The translations under genes were made by a program, and so were the position numbers. A stretch of DNA of 64,000 bases from NCBI RefSeq assembly GCF_902859735.1, contig NZ_CADIJY010000008.1, positions 124,001 through 188,000 of the forward strand, in the 5' to 3' direction. Positions 51,660 to 60,677 of this stretch are shown here, piece after piece. This DNA is from Achromobacter aegrifaciens (GTDB taxonomy: Bacteria; Pseudomonadota; Gammaproteobacteria; Burkholderiales; Burkholderiaceae_B). The first letter of the stretch is position 1. Every line of letters starts with the position of its first letter. The notes beneath the pieces are model-generated. The model searched no databases and was not told the DNA's origin. It worked only from the letters and a program-made list of their open reading frames with translations.

Positions 51660-52850
51660 ATGTCCGAGTCCCCGCAACACGGTTTTGCCACGCGCGCGAT
51701 CCACCTGGGCTATGACCCGCTGGACGAGCAGGGCGCCTTGTCTCCGCCCCTCTACCTGACTTCCACATACACCCAGGACAGCATCGAATCCTTCGACCAG
51801 ATCCGCCTGGGCGAAAAGCAGGGTTACGTCTACGGCCGCACCCGCAATCCGACGCAGGCGCTGCTGGAAGAGCGCCTGGCTTCGCTGGAAGGCGCCGAAG
51901 CCGGCGTGGTGACCGCGTCCGGCATGGCGGCGATTTCGGCGACCCTGTTCTCGCTATTGCAAAGCGGCGATGAAATCGTCGTGGACCAGATTGTGTACGG
52001 CACCGCCTTCACCCTGTTCACGCAGGGACTGGCGCGCTTTGGCGTGCGCGCGGTATTCGCCGACTTCACCCGCCCCGAGACCGTAGCCGCGGCCATCGGT
52101 CCCAAGACACGCGCGGTCTATTTCGAGACGCCGGCCAATCCCAACCTGCGCCTGGTGGATATCGCGGCGGTGTCCGCCATCGCCCGCGGCAAGGGGCTGC
52201 TGACCATCGTCGACAACACCTTCGCGACGCCGGTGCTGCAGCGTCCGCTGGAGCATGGCGCCGACATTGTGCTGCATTCGGCCACCAAGTACCTGGGCGG
52301 CCACGGCGACCTGCTGGCCGGCGCCGTGCTGGGGCGCAAGGAACACATCGACGCCATCCGGCTGCAAGGGCTGCGCTACTTCACGGGCGCCACCTTGTCG
52401 CCGTTCACCGCCTTCCTGGTGCTGCGCGGCATCAAGACGCTGGAGCTGCGCGTGGCGCGCCACAGCGAATCCGCCTTGAAGGTGGCTAGGCTGTTGCGCG
52501 AGCATTCCGCGGTGGCCGACGTGTTCTATCCCGGCCTGGCGGATACGGCGGGCGCGGAGATCGCGCGTCGCCAGCAATCGGCCGGCGGCGGCCTGGTCGC
52601 GTTCGAACTCAAGGGCGGACTGGCGGCGGGGCGCGCGCTGCTCAACAACCTGAAGCTCGCGCGCATCGCGGTCAGCCTGGGCGATCCCGAAACCCTGATC
52701 CAGCATCCCGCGTCCATGACGCATGCCAGCTACTCGGCCGAGGATCGCGAACGCTACGGGCTGTCGGAGGGCTTGCTGCGGCTGTCGGTGGGCCTGGAGA
52801 CGCCCGAGGACATCCTGGCCGATCTCAAGCAGGGCCTGGACCGGGTGTAG
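51660..52850 (+). CDS. Trans-sulfuration PLP enzyme (cystathionine gamma-synthase / methionine gamma-lyase family)
   Basis: This 396-residue PLP enzyme has the Cys/Met-metabolism fold. The N-terminal block HGFATRAIHLGYDPLDEQGA, the phosphate-binding YVYGRTRNPTQALLEERLA, and the Schiff-base Lys210 in HSATKYLGGHGD are clear. The methionine gamma-lyase-specific Cys after YG is Thr115 here (VYGTAFTLF), so a synthase, cystathionine lyase or variant lyase are all possible. It follows metI by 54 bp with an AGGAA site and is probably part of the methionine-uptake operon, which favours a catabolic lyase. Confidence 0.9.
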   Translation: MSESPQHGFATRAIHLGYDPLDEQGALSPPLYLTSTYTQDSIESFDQIRLGEKQGYVYGRTRNPTQALLEERLASLEGAEAGVVTASGMAAISATLFSLLQSGDEIVVDQIVYGTAFTLFTQGLARFGVRAVFADFTRPETVAAAIGPKTRAVYFETPANPNLRLVDIAAVSAIARGKGLLTIVDNTFATPVLQRPLEHGADIVLHSATKYLGGHGDLLAGAVLGRKEHIDAIRLQGLRYFTGATLSPFTAFLVLRGIKTLELRVARHSESALKVARLLREHSAVADVFYPGLADTAGAEIARRQQSAGGGLVAFELKGGLAAGRALLNNLKLARIAVSLGDPETLIQHPASMTHASYSAEDRERYGLSEGLLRLSVGLETPEDILADLKQGLDRV

Positions 52851-53286
52851 CGGCTGCGCGCCGCCACGCCACCCATTCCCCACTGTCCTCGAAGTTGCGT
52901 GGCCCGCGCGCGGCGGCGGCCAGCCCCGCGCGCAGCGCGCCCATGTCCAGCCCGGGCATGTTCCGTTGCAGGGCGGGAGGCAGCCGTTCGGCGTCCAGCG
53001 TGGCCTCGTCGAACTCCATGGCCATCAGCCCGCCGCCGTCGCTGGGCACGCGCAGGAACCACAGGCCTTCCATGTAGTCGCCCGACCAGGGGTCGGGAAA
53101 GACGGCCTGCGTATAGCGGAAGCCGAATTCATGGATCTCGCTCCAGGGCCAGAATTCCCGCTGGCCCAGCGCGCGCGCCAGTTCGCTGCTGCGCGTGAAG
53201 CCGGCTTCATCGAAGCTCAGGGTTTCGCGCAGGGGATCTTCGGGCGGCGTCGGGCCGGCTAATAGCCGTTTGATGAATGACCACAT
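52825..53286 (-). CDS. Conserved hypothetical protein
   Basis: This 153-residue soluble protein starts MWSFIKRLLAGPTPPEDPL and has an acidic middle with several Trp and Phe (REFWPWSEIHEFGFRYTQAV, FPDPWSGDYMEGLWFLRV). I do not recognise a family. Codon composition is like its neighbours. The stop lies 26 bp inside the end of the converging PLP-enzyme gene, an overlap that is tolerable but reduces confidence slightly. The start at 53286 is preferred to a longer frame running into the PPK2 promoter region. Confidence 0.65.
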   Translation of the reverse strand: MWSFIKRLLAGPTPPEDPLRETLSFDEAGFTRSSELARALGQREFWPWSEIHEFGFRYTQAVFPDPWSGDYMEGLWFLRVPSDGGGLMAMEFDEATLDAERLPPALQRNMPGLDMGALRAGLAAAARGPRNFEDSGEWVAWRRAAATPGPGPA

Positions 53287-53351
53287 GGCGCAGGGGCGGG
53301 TGACGGGAGACCAGTGTAGCGGCCGTGCGCTCTGCAAAAATGTTACAACGT

Positions 53352-53365
53352 TTGATCGAAGTCAA
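53352..53365. promoter_or_regulatory. FNR/ANR-type box upstream of PPK2
   Basis: TTGAT-CGAA-GTCAA matches the FNR consensus TTGAT-N4-ATCAA at nine of ten conserved positions, and the variant GTCAA arm is frequent in betaproteobacterial FNR sites. It lies 109 bp before the PPK2 start. Oxygen-limitation control is inferred. Confidence 0.6.
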
Positions 53366-53473
53366 ATCCGCAGGGCAGGGCTCGGAGTAGCGTTTGCGCT
53401 TTTCCCGACAGCGGCCCCAGGCGCAAGCCTGACAGGCGCGGACAGGACGATCAGCGTAGCGAGGACAGGATCG

Positions 53474-54706
53474 ATGACAGACAAGACAACGCCAGCCACC
53501 GAACAAGCCGTAGCCGAGACGCCGCGCAAGCGCGCGGCCAAGCGGACCGCAGGCGCTGACACCAGGGCGGTCACCAAGCCGGCCGTCAAGACGGTAGTCA
53601 AGACCGTCGTCACGCCAGTGACCACCAGCCGCAAGCCGCGCGCGGCCAAGACGCCCGCGGCGGGCGACGCCGTGTCGGCCGCGGCCGCCGCCGAGCCGGC
53701 TCTCGATGTGCGCAAGCGCGTCGTCGCGCGCCAGGACGCCGCGCGTCAGGAGACGGTGGCCGTGCTGGCCGATATCGCCCGTCGCTACAACGTCAGCGCA
53801 CCGGCCCAGGCGCGCGAGGCGCTGCGCTCGGTCATCGAGGAACTGTCGCCGGACGACGCGCAGGCCGTGCATCGCGCGCTGCTGGAAGCCAATTCGGCAG
53901 CGCCGCGCACGCGCCGCAATCCTGACGATGAACTGGCCGCGGACTGGCGCGAAGGCATCTATCCCTATCGCCACCGCATGCTGCGCCGTAACTACGAAAA
54001 GCAGAAGTACAACCTGCAGGTCGAACTGCTGAAGCTGCAGGCCTGGGTCAAGGCCACCGGCCAGCGCGTCGTGATCCTGTTCGAAGGCCGCGACGCCGCC
54101 GGCAAGGGCGGCACCATCAAGCGCATGATGGAACACCTGAACCCGCGCGGCGCGCGCGTGGTCGCATTGGAGAAGCCCTCCGATACGGAAAAGGGCCAGT
54201 GGTACTTCCAGCGCTACGTGCAGCATCTGCCCACCGCGGGCGAGATCGTCATGTTCGACCGCTCCTGGTACAACCGCGCCGGCGTGGAGCGCGTAATGGG
54301 CTTCTGCACCCAGAACGAATACCTGGACTTTCTGCGCCAGGTGCCGGATTTCGAGCGCCATCTGGTCAGCAGCGGCATTCACCTGATCAAGTTCTGGTTC
54401 TCGGTCAGCCAGGAAGAGCAGCGCCGCCGTTTCCTGCAGCGCAAGGTGCATCCGCTCAAGCAGTGGAAGCTCAGCCCGGTGGACCTGGCCTCGCTGGACA
54501 AATGGGACGACTACACCCGGGCCAAGGAGGCGATGTTCGCGCACACCGACACGGCCGATGCGCCCTGGGTGGTGGTCAAGTCCGACTGCAAGAAGCGCGC
54601 GCGTATCAACGCGATGCGCTACGTGCTCAGCCGCCTGCCGTACGAAGGCAAGAGCAGCGATCCCATGATGGCGCTGGATTCGCTGATCGTGGGCCGCGCG
54701 CTGTAG
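53474..54706 (+). CDS. ppk2: Polyphosphate kinase 2 with Ala/Lys-rich N-terminal extension
   Basis: This 410-residue protein has a long N-terminal region (about 75 residues) rich in Ala, Lys, Thr and Val (KRAAKRTAGADTRAVTKPAV, KTVVKTVVTPVTTSRKPRAA), like AlgP or histone-H1-type tails, then a linker helix and a full PPK2 domain. Walker A EGRDAAGKGGT begins at residue 204 with Asp207, and Walker B MFDRSWYNRAGVERVMGF carries Asp262 and Arg263. The basic tail could bind polyphosphate or DNA. The gene is monocistronic behind an FNR-like box and is paralogous to the short PPK2 at 27.5 kb. Confidence 0.93.
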   Translation: MTDKTTPATEQAVAETPRKRAAKRTAGADTRAVTKPAVKTVVKTVVTPVTTSRKPRAAKTPAAGDAVSAAAAAEPALDVRKRVVARQDAARQETVAVLADIARRYNVSAPAQAREALRSVIEELSPDDAQAVHRALLEANSAAPRTRRNPDDELAADWREGIYPYRHRMLRRNYEKQKYNLQVELLKLQAWVKATGQRVVILFEGRDAAGKGGTIKRMMEHLNPRGARVVALEKPSDTEKGQWYFQRYVQHLPTAGEIVMFDRSWYNRAGVERVMGFCTQNEYLDFLRQVPDFERHLVSSGIHLIKFWFSVSQEEQRRRFLQRKVHPLKQWKLSPVDLASLDKWDDYTRAKEAMFAHTDTADAPWVVVKSDCKKRARINAMRYVLSRLPYEGKSSDPMMALDSLIVGRAL

Positions 54707-54710
54707 CTGC

Positions 54711-55064
54711 TCAGGCGCCCAGCGCCTGCAGGTTAAGCGTGTAGCTGCGTCCGATCCACACCGCGCAGTCGCGGTGGTCGCGCAGGGAGTCGCCTGTGTT
54801 GGGATGCATGAAGACATCCAGCGCCCCGTGGTGCAGCGTCAGCCAGGTGGCGATCTCCGCGAAGCGCTCGGGCGTGAAGGCAATCTGGTAGCTCCACTGG
54901 GGATGCGGGCCGACGGGGCGCTCATGGAAGCGCCCCAGTTCCATCTGGCCGGCAAAGCGCGCGGCGATCCGTTCGCGCAGGGCGTGGGCGGCGTCGCGGC
55001 TGGCGGCGTCGAAATAGACATGGGCGTGCCAACTGGCGACGGCGCTGGTTTGGGGTTCGGTCAT
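54711..55064 (-). CDS. DOPA 4,5-dioxygenase-family protein
   Basis: This 117-residue protein matches the small DOPA 4,5-dioxygenase family: SWHAHVYFDAASRDAAHALR at the start, MELGRFHERPVGPHPQWSYQ with paired His, and TLHHGALDVFMHPNTGDSL. In fungi relatives cleave DOPA to betalamic-type products; bacterial members are mostly uncharacterised, and a metal-binding ring-cleavage role is only inferred. GGAG precedes the ATG. It lies 19 bp after the YciH gene on the same strand. Confidence 0.88.
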   Translation of the reverse strand: MTEPQTSAVASWHAHVYFDAASRDAAHALRERIAARFAGQMELGRFHERPVGPHPQWSYQIAFTPERFAEIATWLTLHHGALDVFMHPNTGDSLRDHRDCAVWIGRSYTLNLQALGA

Positions 55065-55083
55065 TGCTGGTGCTCCGTCGGTG

Positions 55084-55443
55084 TCAGCCGCCCGCGCGCT
55101 TGGCGCGGATGCCTTGTTTTTGCAGGGATTCCATGACGCGCTCGCAGTGGTCGCCCTGGATTTCGATCACGCCGTCCTTTACCGTTCCGCCGGAGCCGCA
55201 GGCGTTGCGCAGCTGTTTGCCCAGCGCATTCAGCGCCGCGCCGTCCAGCGCCAGGCCCTTGATCACGGTGACGCTCTTGCCGCCGCGCCCCTTGGTTTCG
55301 CGCGACACGCGGGCCACGCCATCGCCGGCGGGAATCGTCTGTGCCTGTTTGCACAGGCACTGCGCCAGCGGCTTGCGGCATTCGGGGCACATGCGGCCGC
55401 CGTCTGTGGAATAGACCAGGCCGCCTGTAGAACTGCTTTTCAT
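55084..55443 (-). CDS. yciH: SUI1/YciH-type translation factor
   Basis: This 119-residue protein has an N-terminal zinc-ribbon-like pair (MCPECRKPLAQCLC) and the SUI1/eIF1 domain with KGRGGKSVTVIKGLALDGAA and GTVKDGVIEIQGDH. YciH resembles eukaryotic eIF1 and influences start-site selection or stress translation; it is not essential in E. coli. The ATG at 55443 is preferred to a TTG 15 bases upstream. It is in a minus-strand series with the MalT-like regulator upstream and the DOPA-dioxygenase-like gene downstream. Confidence 0.92.
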   Translation of the reverse strand: MKSSSTGGLVYSTDGGRMCPECRKPLAQCLCKQAQTIPAGDGVARVSRETKGRGGKSVTVIKGLALDGAALNALGKQLRNACGSGGTVKDGVIEIQGDHCERVMESLQKQGIRAKRAGG

Positions 55444-55500
55444 GATGGACACGCGCAAAAGTCCCTATCTTAATCGCCGGCAGGCCAGCCAGTCCCGGCC

Positions 55501-58197
55501 TTACAGCAGACCGGCTTCGCGCGCCAGGGCCACGGCGCGGGTGCGGCTGTCGGCGCACAGTTTTACGTTCAGGTTGCGCAGATGGGTGCGCACGGTGCTT
55601 TCGGATACGAACAGGCGCTGGGCGATGGCGTTGTTGGAATGGCCGTCCGCGACCAGGCGCAGCACGTTCAGTTCCTTGGCCGTCAAGGCGTCGGCCGGCG
55701 CGCGCTCGGCGGCTGGCGCGGCCGGGCTGGCGTCCACGGGCATCCCGGCATGGCGTTGGAAACGGTTGAACCAGGCCTGGGCTGACGCGCAGCCATTCAA
55801 CCATGCGCAGCCGACTGGCGAGGAGAAAAAGCGCGGCAATAGCGAGAGGAAGGCGCTGCCTTCGTCAGCCAGCACGCGGCATAGTCCCTCGCGCTGCGCC
55901 GTGTCCAGCAAGGTTGTCAGCTGCTGGTGGGCTTGCGCTTCATCGCCCGCGCGCGCCAGGGCGACGGCGCGGAATATCCCCAACTTGTAGGCGCGCCGGA
56001 CGCGGCGGGCCGATACGGCGCGCGCAATGTCCGCATCCAGCTGGCGCAACGCATCCCCGGGCCTGCCCGTGTAGGACTGCACGCGCAGCATCCCCAGCCG
56101 CGGGTACAGCAAGTCGTTGGAAGGCAGGCGCAGCGTTTCGATGCGAGCCCACAGATCGTCGTCTTCCGCGCGCCTGAGCTCGTCGTGCGCGGCCTGCGGG
56201 TGTCCTTGCAGCAGCAGCACGCGCGCGCGCTCCACGCGAGCGCTGCCTGCAATCCGGGGCAGGCGGCGTTGATGGCCGAGGTACTCCAGTTCGCCCAGCA
56301 GATAAAAGGTCTGCACGATGTCGCCCGACAGAAAGGCGATGCGCGCCAGCATCACATAACCGAGTATCAGATGGTCCGGGTGTCCCGTGTCCCGCCCCAG
56401 CGGCACGTAGACGCGCAACAGCCGGGCAGCCTGCTCCAGATCGCCGGCTTCGTATACCCCGGCCGCGTACAGCACGCCGGCCCAGGCGTTGCCGTTGGCC
56501 TGGCCGTACGCGCCTTTGCGGGTGGAGTGGACCGCCATGCGGAAATGCGCGCCAGCCTGACGCATGCGGCCCTCCTGCAGGTCGATGATGCCCTCCACCG
56601 CTTCGGAATACATCTGATTGAAGGCGCTGGCGGCCAGGCTCTGCGCGCGGCGGGCGGCATCCAGCAGTTGTTGCGCTTCCTGGTAGCGGCCAAGCACGGC
56701 TGCGACGTTGGCCATGGCATTGGCCAAGGCAGTCGCGGCGAAGGTGGATGCGTTCGCCGCGGCGGCGATGCCGGGCATGCCGAGCGCGTAGGCCTCTTCG
56801 TGGCGATCGGTCATGGAGAGCAGCAAGGGCCGCAGGGCCTGCACGTGCGCGCGGACGTCGGGATCGGGGCTGCAAGCCAGCCTAAGCTCGTCCATCTGCA
56901 GCGATGCCTCGCTGGCGCCCCGCGTAAAACAGGTTGCCCACACCTGCACCGCCTGCAGCGCCGGGCGGCGGGCCAGGACGGCCGCGGGCAATTGCGTGAA
57001 CCAGCGGGAGAGCAGCCGCATGCGCCCCTCGGCCAGCAGCGCTTCCGCGTGTGTCGCCAGCAAGGCGAGGGCCTGATCGAAGTCGCCGCCTTCGATGGCA
57101 TGATCGATGGCAGGAACAGGACGGCCCTGCTCGGCGTACCAGCGGGAGGCCGCCAGATGCAGCGCGGGAATGTCCGCTGGATCCTGCTGCCGCAGTCTGG
57201 ATTGCAGATAGCTCGCGAACAGGCCGTGGTAACGGTATTGAGCCGCATCCGCGGAGGAGCGCGACAGCAGGATCTGCCCGTCTTCGAGTTCGCGCAGGAT
57301 GCTGCCGCAGTCCAGGTCCGGCAGCAAAGCCTGGCATAGCGCAGCGTTCAGTTGCTTCAGGATGCTGGTGCGCAACAGAAAGCGCCGCAACTCGGGCGTC
57401 TGTCCGGCGACCACATCCTGGGCCAGATAGTCGGAGACGGACTGGTCGCTGCCCGAAAAGCGTTCGATGAACGCCGAGGCGGAGTCCTGTCGCGCCAGCG
57501 AGGCGCAGGCCAGCCAGAGCGCGGCGATCCAGCCTTCGGTCTTGTGATGAAGCTGGCCGATTTCGGCGCGCGTGATCGCAGGGTTGCGCCGGGCGAAGAA
57601 CAGGGTGGTCTCGTCCAGCGAAAAGCAAAGCTGGGCGGCGTCGATTTCCAGCAGCCGGCCGTCGGCCCGCAAGCGTCCCAGTTCCAGGCCGGTGGCGTGA
57701 CGCGACCCGATCAGCAGCCGGCCCTGTGGCGGCAGGCGGTTGATCAGGTTCTGCACGAAGTCCAGCACGCCTGGCGCGACGATGGACTCGAACTCGTCCA
57801 GCACCAGCGCAAAGGGGGCGGTTTGCGTAGCGATGGCTTCGATGAGGGCGAGCGCCAGCGCGTCGTCGGCCTCCATGTTCGCCAGCGCCCCGGGCGGTGC
57901 GGCCAAGGGTTCCAGCGCGGCGGTCAGGCATCGCAGAAAGCGCGGCAGATCGTTATCGCCGCGGTCCAGCGTCAGCCACGCACCGCGCACGGATTGCGCG
58001 CTCAAGCGGGCCAGGCACTGGGCTAGCAGCGTGGTCTTGCCATAGCCGGCGGGGCCGCGCGCGAGGACGATCTTGGGACTGCCGGGCGCACAGACCAGCG
58101 CGCACAGCGATTCACGCGGGATGTGGTCGGCGTGGGCAGCGGGGATGCCGAGCTTGCCGCTGGCCAGCGCATGTCCGGGCGAAAACAGAGGGCGCAT
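55501..58197 (-). CDS. MalT-like LuxR-family regulator (STAND ATPase)
   Basis: This 898-residue one-component regulator has an N-terminal NTPase with Walker A GPAGYGKT at 48-55, an acidic Walker B-like LVLDEFESI, a long helical-repeat sensor region, and a C-terminal LuxR HTH (LTAKELNVLRLVADGHSNNA, LFVSESTVRTHLRNLNVKL). MalT-type STAND proteins bind an inducer and ATP, oligomerise and activate catabolic promoters. It is divergent from an orphan ABC receptor, alcohol dehydrogenase and aldehyde dehydrogenase, its likely targets, as in AcoK-like systems. The inducer is unknown. Confidence 0.92.
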   Translation of the reverse strand: MRPLFSPGHALASGKLGIPAAHADHIPRESLCALVCAPGSPKIVLARGPAGYGKTTLLAQCLARLSAQSVRGAWLTLDRGDNDLPRFLRCLTAALEPLAAPPGALANMEADDALALALIEAIATQTAPFALVLDEFESIVAPGVLDFVQNLINRLPPQGRLLIGSRHATGLELGRLRADGRLLEIDAAQLCFSLDETTLFFARRNPAITRAEIGQLHHKTEGWIAALWLACASLARQDSASAFIERFSGSDQSVSDYLAQDVVAGQTPELRRFLLRTSILKQLNAALCQALLPDLDCGSILRELEDGQILLSRSSADAAQYRYHGLFASYLQSRLRQQDPADIPALHLAASRWYAEQGRPVPAIDHAIEGGDFDQALALLATHAEALLAEGRMRLLSRWFTQLPAAVLARRPALQAVQVWATCFTRGASEASLQMDELRLACSPDPDVRAHVQALRPLLLSMTDRHEEAYALGMPGIAAAANASTFAATALANAMANVAAVLGRYQEAQQLLDAARRAQSLAASAFNQMYSEAVEGIIDLQEGRMRQAGAHFRMAVHSTRKGAYGQANGNAWAGVLYAAGVYEAGDLEQAARLLRVYVPLGRDTGHPDHLILGYVMLARIAFLSGDIVQTFYLLGELEYLGHQRRLPRIAGSARVERARVLLLQGHPQAAHDELRRAEDDDLWARIETLRLPSNDLLYPRLGMLRVQSYTGRPGDALRQLDADIARAVSARRVRRAYKLGIFRAVALARAGDEAQAHQQLTTLLDTAQREGLCRVLADEGSAFLSLLPRFFSSPVGCAWLNGCASAQAWFNRFQRHAGMPVDASPAAPAAERAPADALTAKELNVLRLVADGHSNNAIAQRLFVSESTVRTHLRNLNVKLCADSRTRAVALAREAGLL

Positions 58198-58376
58198 GAT
58201 CTGCCTGTTGGGTGAGGAACGACTGCGCGCCGGCTCGGGGGAAACCCGCAAGCAACACGAAAATCGTCGCTTTGGACGAAGCTGAAAAATGCGTGCCTAC
58301 GATACAAAAGGACTCGGGCCGGGGCAATAGGCCAGTTGCTGCGCAAATGGCGTTTACTCATAACGGAGACATATCG

Positions 58377-59600
58377 ATGGCAATCGTGAAAACGGTGTAC
58401 GCGTTGGCGGGCGCCGCTATCGTTGCGGCAGGCGCACAAGCGCAGCCAGCCGGCGGCCCAGTGAAGATCGGCGTAATGGCGGACATGAGCTCGGCGTATT
58501 CCGACATCGGCGGCAAGGGCCTGGTAGAGGCCGCGCGCATGGCGGTGCAGGATTTCGGCGGCAGCGTGTTGGGCCAGCCGGTCGAGCTGGTGTACACCGA
58601 TGGCCAGAACAAGGTCGACGTCGCCAGCGCGGCGACGCGGCGCTGGTTCGACCAGGATGGCGTGGACATGGTCACCGACTTGCCCACGTCGGCGCTGGCG
58701 CTGGCCATCAGCGAACTCGGCCGCGAAAAGAAAAAGATCGTCATGGTGACGAGCGCGTCGACCTCGGAATTGACCGCCAAGGCGTGTTCGCCCTACACCG
58801 TCCATTGGACCTACGATACCTACGCGCTGGCCAACGGTACGGGCGCGGCGGTGTCCGCACAGGGCGGCAAGGAATGGTATTTCATGACTGCGGATTACTC
58901 GTTCGGCTACGCGCTGCAGGCCGACGCCTCCGCGGTCATCGAGAAGAACGGCGGCAAGGTGCTGGGGGCTGTGCGTTCGCCCCTGAATACGCCGGACTTC
59001 AGTTCCTATCTGCTGCAGGCGCAGACTTCCAAAGCGGGCATCATCGGCCTGGCGCTGGGCGGCAACGACGTGATCAGCGCGATCAAGCAGGCGGCGGACT
59101 TCGGTATCGGCCGGCCGGGCGGCCAGCAGAAGCTGGTGGCGCTGCTGGCGTTCCTCTCGGACGTGAAGTCCATCGGACTGCCCCTGGGCCAGGGGCTGCT
59201 GTTGACCGAGGCGTTCTATTGGGACCAGAACGACGCCACGCGGGCCTGGTCGCAACGCTTCCAGGACAAGGTCGGGCGCAAGCCGACCATGACCCAGGCC
59301 GGTACCTACGGCGCGGTGCTGCATTATTTGAACGCGGTCAAGGCGGCCGGCACCAAGGACGCCGACGCCGTGATGGCCAAGATGCGGGAGACGCCCATCA
59401 ACGATTTCATGACGCGCAACGGACGACTGCGCGCGGACGGGCGGGTGGTGCGCGACATGTATCTGTTCGAAGTGAAGAAGCCGGAGGAATCCCGCGGCGA
59501 GTGGGATCTGTACAAACAGGTGGCGGTCATCCCGGGCGACGTCGCATTCCGGCCCGAAGACCGCGGCGGCTGCCCATTGATCAAGCAGGCGATGCGATGA
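58377..59600 (+). CDS. LivJ-type ABC transporter substrate-binding protein (orphan)
   Basis: This 407-residue periplasmic receptor has a signal peptide (KTVYALAGAAIVAAGAQAQP) and the type I fold of branched-chain-amino-acid receptors: VKIGVMADMSSAYSDIGGKG, AVQDFGGSVLGQPVELVYTD and YFMTADYSFGYALQADASAV. No permease or ATPase gene is adjacent; the next genes are dehydrogenases joined by overlaps, so it is an orphan receptor in a catabolic operon. GGAG precedes the ATG. It may feed a transporter elsewhere or detect an alcohol or polyol substrate. Confidence 0.9.
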   Translation: MAIVKTVYALAGAAIVAAGAQAQPAGGPVKIGVMADMSSAYSDIGGKGLVEAARMAVQDFGGSVLGQPVELVYTDGQNKVDVASAATRRWFDQDGVDMVTDLPTSALALAISELGREKKKIVMVTSASTSELTAKACSPYTVHWTYDTYALANGTGAAVSAQGGKEWYFMTADYSFGYALQADASAVIEKNGGKVLGAVRSPLNTPDFSSYLLQAQTSKAGIIGLALGGNDVISAIKQAADFGIGRPGGQQKLVALLAFLSDVKSIGLPLGQGLLLTEAFYWDQNDATRAWSQRFQDKVGRKPTMTQAGTYGAVLHYLNAVKAAGTKDADAVMAKMRETPINDFMTRNGRLRADGRVVRDMYLFEVKKPEESRGEWDLYKQVAVIPGDVAFRPEDRGGCPLIKQAMR

Positions 59601-60673
59601 TCAGCTATGACGTAACCGACTTTGGTCAGCCGCTGGTTCCCATCGAGCGCCCGGCGCCCGAACCGCAAGGCGCGCAGGTGTTGCTGCGGGTGCTTGCCGC
59701 GGGCGTATGCCATACCGACGTGCATACGTGGGAGGGCTACTACGATCTGGGCGGCGACAAGCGCCTGCGCGTGGAGCAGCGCGGCGTCACGCTGCCGTTG
59801 ACTCTGGGCCATGAGACAGCGGGCGTGGTGGTCGCCGCCGGGCCAGACGCAAATGGGGTTGTCGCGGGACAGCGCTTTCTGGTGTATCCATGGATCGGTT
59901 GCGGCGACTGCAAGGTCTGCCGGCGCGGTCGCGAAAACCTGTGCGCCGCACCGCGCTTCCTGGGGATCTTTCGGCCGGGCGGCTATAGCGACCATATCCT
60001 GGTGCCGGACGCCCGCTACCTGATCGATATCGGCGACCTGCGACCAGAGCAGGCCGCGCCCTACGCATGCTCGGGCCTGACATCCTACAGCGCCATCCGC
60101 AAGATTGCGCCGGAGGTGCTGCAGGCGGAAACGGTCGTAGTGGTCGGCGCAGGCGGCCTGGGCCTCATGTGCGTGAGCTTGCTGCGCGCCTTGGGGTGTC
60201 CGCAGGTGATCGTGCTGGAACCCGATGGCGCGCGCCGGGGCGCCGCGCTGGCCGCCGGCGCCAGCCTTGCGGTGGACGCGCATGCCGCAAACGCGCTGGA
60301 CGAGGTTCGACGCGCCGCTGGCGAGATCTGGGCGGTGATCGATTGCGTGGGCGCGGCGGGCACGGTGAAGCAGGGCATGGATCTGCTGGCCAAAGGCGGG
60401 CAATTGATTTTGATCGGGCTGTTCGGCGGGGAATTGCCGCTGTCGCCGGCCTTGGTGCCCATGCGCGCCATCAGCATCGAAGGGTCCTACATCGGCACGC
60501 TGGCCGAATTGCAGGAACTCATGACCTTGGTGCGGGAACGCGGGCCGCGCGCCATTCCGATTTCCTGCCGCTGCCTGCAGGACGCCCAGGCAGCGCTACT
60601 CGATCTGGCGGCTGGCCGCGTGGTGGGGCGCCAGGTCCTTTGTCCCGAACAACCCAACGCGAAACAGGCATAG
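59597..60673 (+). CDS. Zinc-dependent alcohol dehydrogenase
   Basis: This 358-residue medium-chain dehydrogenase has the catalytic zinc site at Cys38 and His72-Glu73 (GVCHTDVHTWEG, LGHETAGVV), a complete structural zinc site CGDCKVCRRGRENLC, and the NAD-binding VVVVGAGGLGLM. It starts in an ATGA overlap with the receptor gene and is followed four bases later by the aldehyde dehydrogenase, so it probably oxidises a primary alcohol to the aldehyde used next. The substrate is unknown. Confidence 0.93.
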   Translation: MISYDVTDFGQPLVPIERPAPEPQGAQVLLRVLAAGVCHTDVHTWEGYYDLGGDKRLRVEQRGVTLPLTLGHETAGVVVAAGPDANGVVAGQRFLVYPWIGCGDCKVCRRGRENLCAAPRFLGIFRPGGYSDHILVPDARYLIDIGDLRPEQAAPYACSGLTSYSAIRKIAPEVLQAETVVVVGAGGLGLMCVSLLRALGCPQVIVLEPDGARRGAALAAGASLAVDAHAANALDEVRRAAGEIWAVIDCVGAAGTVKQGMDLLAKGGQLILIGLFGGELPLSPALVPMRAISIEGSYIGTLAELQELMTLVRERGPRAIPISCRCLQDAQAALLDLAAGRVVGRQVLCPEQPNAKQA

Positions 60674-60677
60674 AACC

